This document shows positions 63,705 to 64,000 of a DNA stretch of 64,000 nt, piece after piece (position 1 is the stretch's first letter; each line of letters begins with the position of its first letter). The stretch lies in assembly GCA_027475525.1 (NCBI GenBank), contig JAMWFC010000007.1, positions 62,001-126,000 of the forward strand. Direction: 5' to 3'. The stretch comes from Macrolepiota albuminosa. Lineage: Eukaryota > Basidiomycota > Agaricomycetes > Agaricales > Agaricaceae. Made by a program: the position numbers and the translations under genes. The notes under the pieces were generated by a model. The model saw only the letters and a program-made list of their open reading frames with translations. It searched no databases and was not told where the DNA came from.

Positions 63705-63840
63705 AGAGGTGTTGAGGACACCATTTCTGGAGCTAGTATGCTGCCGTACCGGATGATTGATTCCGAAAAGAAATTAAGAACAAAAGAAGGACTCTACTCG
63801 TTTGCGTTACAGGCTCGAAGGTGCGGCGACTGCTCAGTCC
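63705..63840 (-). pseudogene. Second FAR-17a/AIG1-like fragment
   Basis: The blocks tatg(c/a)tgcc(g/a)ta(c/t)(c/t)ggatgattga at about 63740 and gaaggactctactcgtttg at about 63785 correspond to 11258-11282 and 11412-11434 of the FAR-17a-like gene, with about 110 internal bases deleted. A short, decayed second copy on the same strand. Confidence 0.6.
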
Positions 63841-64000
63841 TGTGATAGAAAATCGTGCGAGATTGATTTTCCCAGTGTGACGTTTAAATTGCGACGGGCT
63901 ATCATTGAATACGATATTTCATCGAGCTGATGCTATAATACCCCGATTTTCATCAGTTCCCACGGTGTTGCAGCTCAAACCCGTAGTGGAATTGCTACGG

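Overview
The window looks like a repeat-rich stretch of a nuclear genome from a basidiomycete fungus, most likely an agaricomycete. The evidence is short introns (about 45-60 nt, GT...YAG), fungal protein fragments (kinesin-14, alpha-1,3-glucan synthase, NAD(P)H nitrite reductase, an expanded G-alpha, a FAR-17a/AIG1-like membrane protein), a Ngaro-type tyrosine-recombinase retrotransposon and a chromodomain Ty3/Gypsy element. The assembly is a draft: there are two 100-N gaps (1872-1971, 20706-20805) and six exact 77-bp back-to-back duplications that look like unmerged assembly overlaps. No rRNA, tRNA or CRISPR array was recognised.

Layout. 1-3.5 kb: a 307-bp dimeric satellite, a gap, a G-poor repeat tract and a dispersed repeat with CCGGGGTAC...TTGTCACAG ends. 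3.5-11.6 kb: a graveyard of host gene pieces (kinesin-14 motor, a PI-PLC X-domain fragment, the C-terminus of an MFS sugar transporter in antisense, a Vti1-like SNARE tail, and a nearly complete FAR-17a/AIG1-like gene with one stop). 11.9-20.7 kb: an AT-rich repeat split by a complete Ngaro element (12930-19354) with Gag, RT-RNase H and tyrosine recombinase ORFs and identical split direct repeats; a paralogous unoccupied copy of the same repeat lies at 32.9-34.7 kb. 20.8-37.3 kb: more decayed fragments (two glucan synthase pieces, Fab1 kinase, G-alpha, a kinase-like protein, and nitrite reductase split into two opposite-strand pieces around the 32.9-34.7 kb repeat).

37.4-46.8 kb: three related copies of an element carrying a 180-bp satellite. 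Two of them end in a stem-loop plus CTAG, the signature of a Helitron 3' end; one such insertion truncates an OrsD-like zinc-finger gene, and another copy is interrupted by an 880-bp solo LTR. 46.8-48.3 kb: AT-rich tandem repeats. 48.3-54.2 kb: a 5'-truncated, stop-ridden chromodomain Ty3/Gypsy element with its 3' LTR.

55.5-57.2 kb: the one host-type gene that reads through, an unidentified 446-residue protein on the minus strand with seven exons. Its first four introns are related to one another, carry a perfect or decayed inverted repeat, and are separated by 18- and 24-nt micro-exons. This introner-like arrangement is the strongest candidate for new biology in the window. 57.5-64 kb: a 120-130-bp satellite, a decayed second tyrosine recombinase, dispersed duplicates of sequences seen elsewhere in the window, and a short second FAR-17a-like fragment.

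The genes do not form a functional cluster; the region is best read as a heterochromatin-like accumulation of transposons and broken gene copies.
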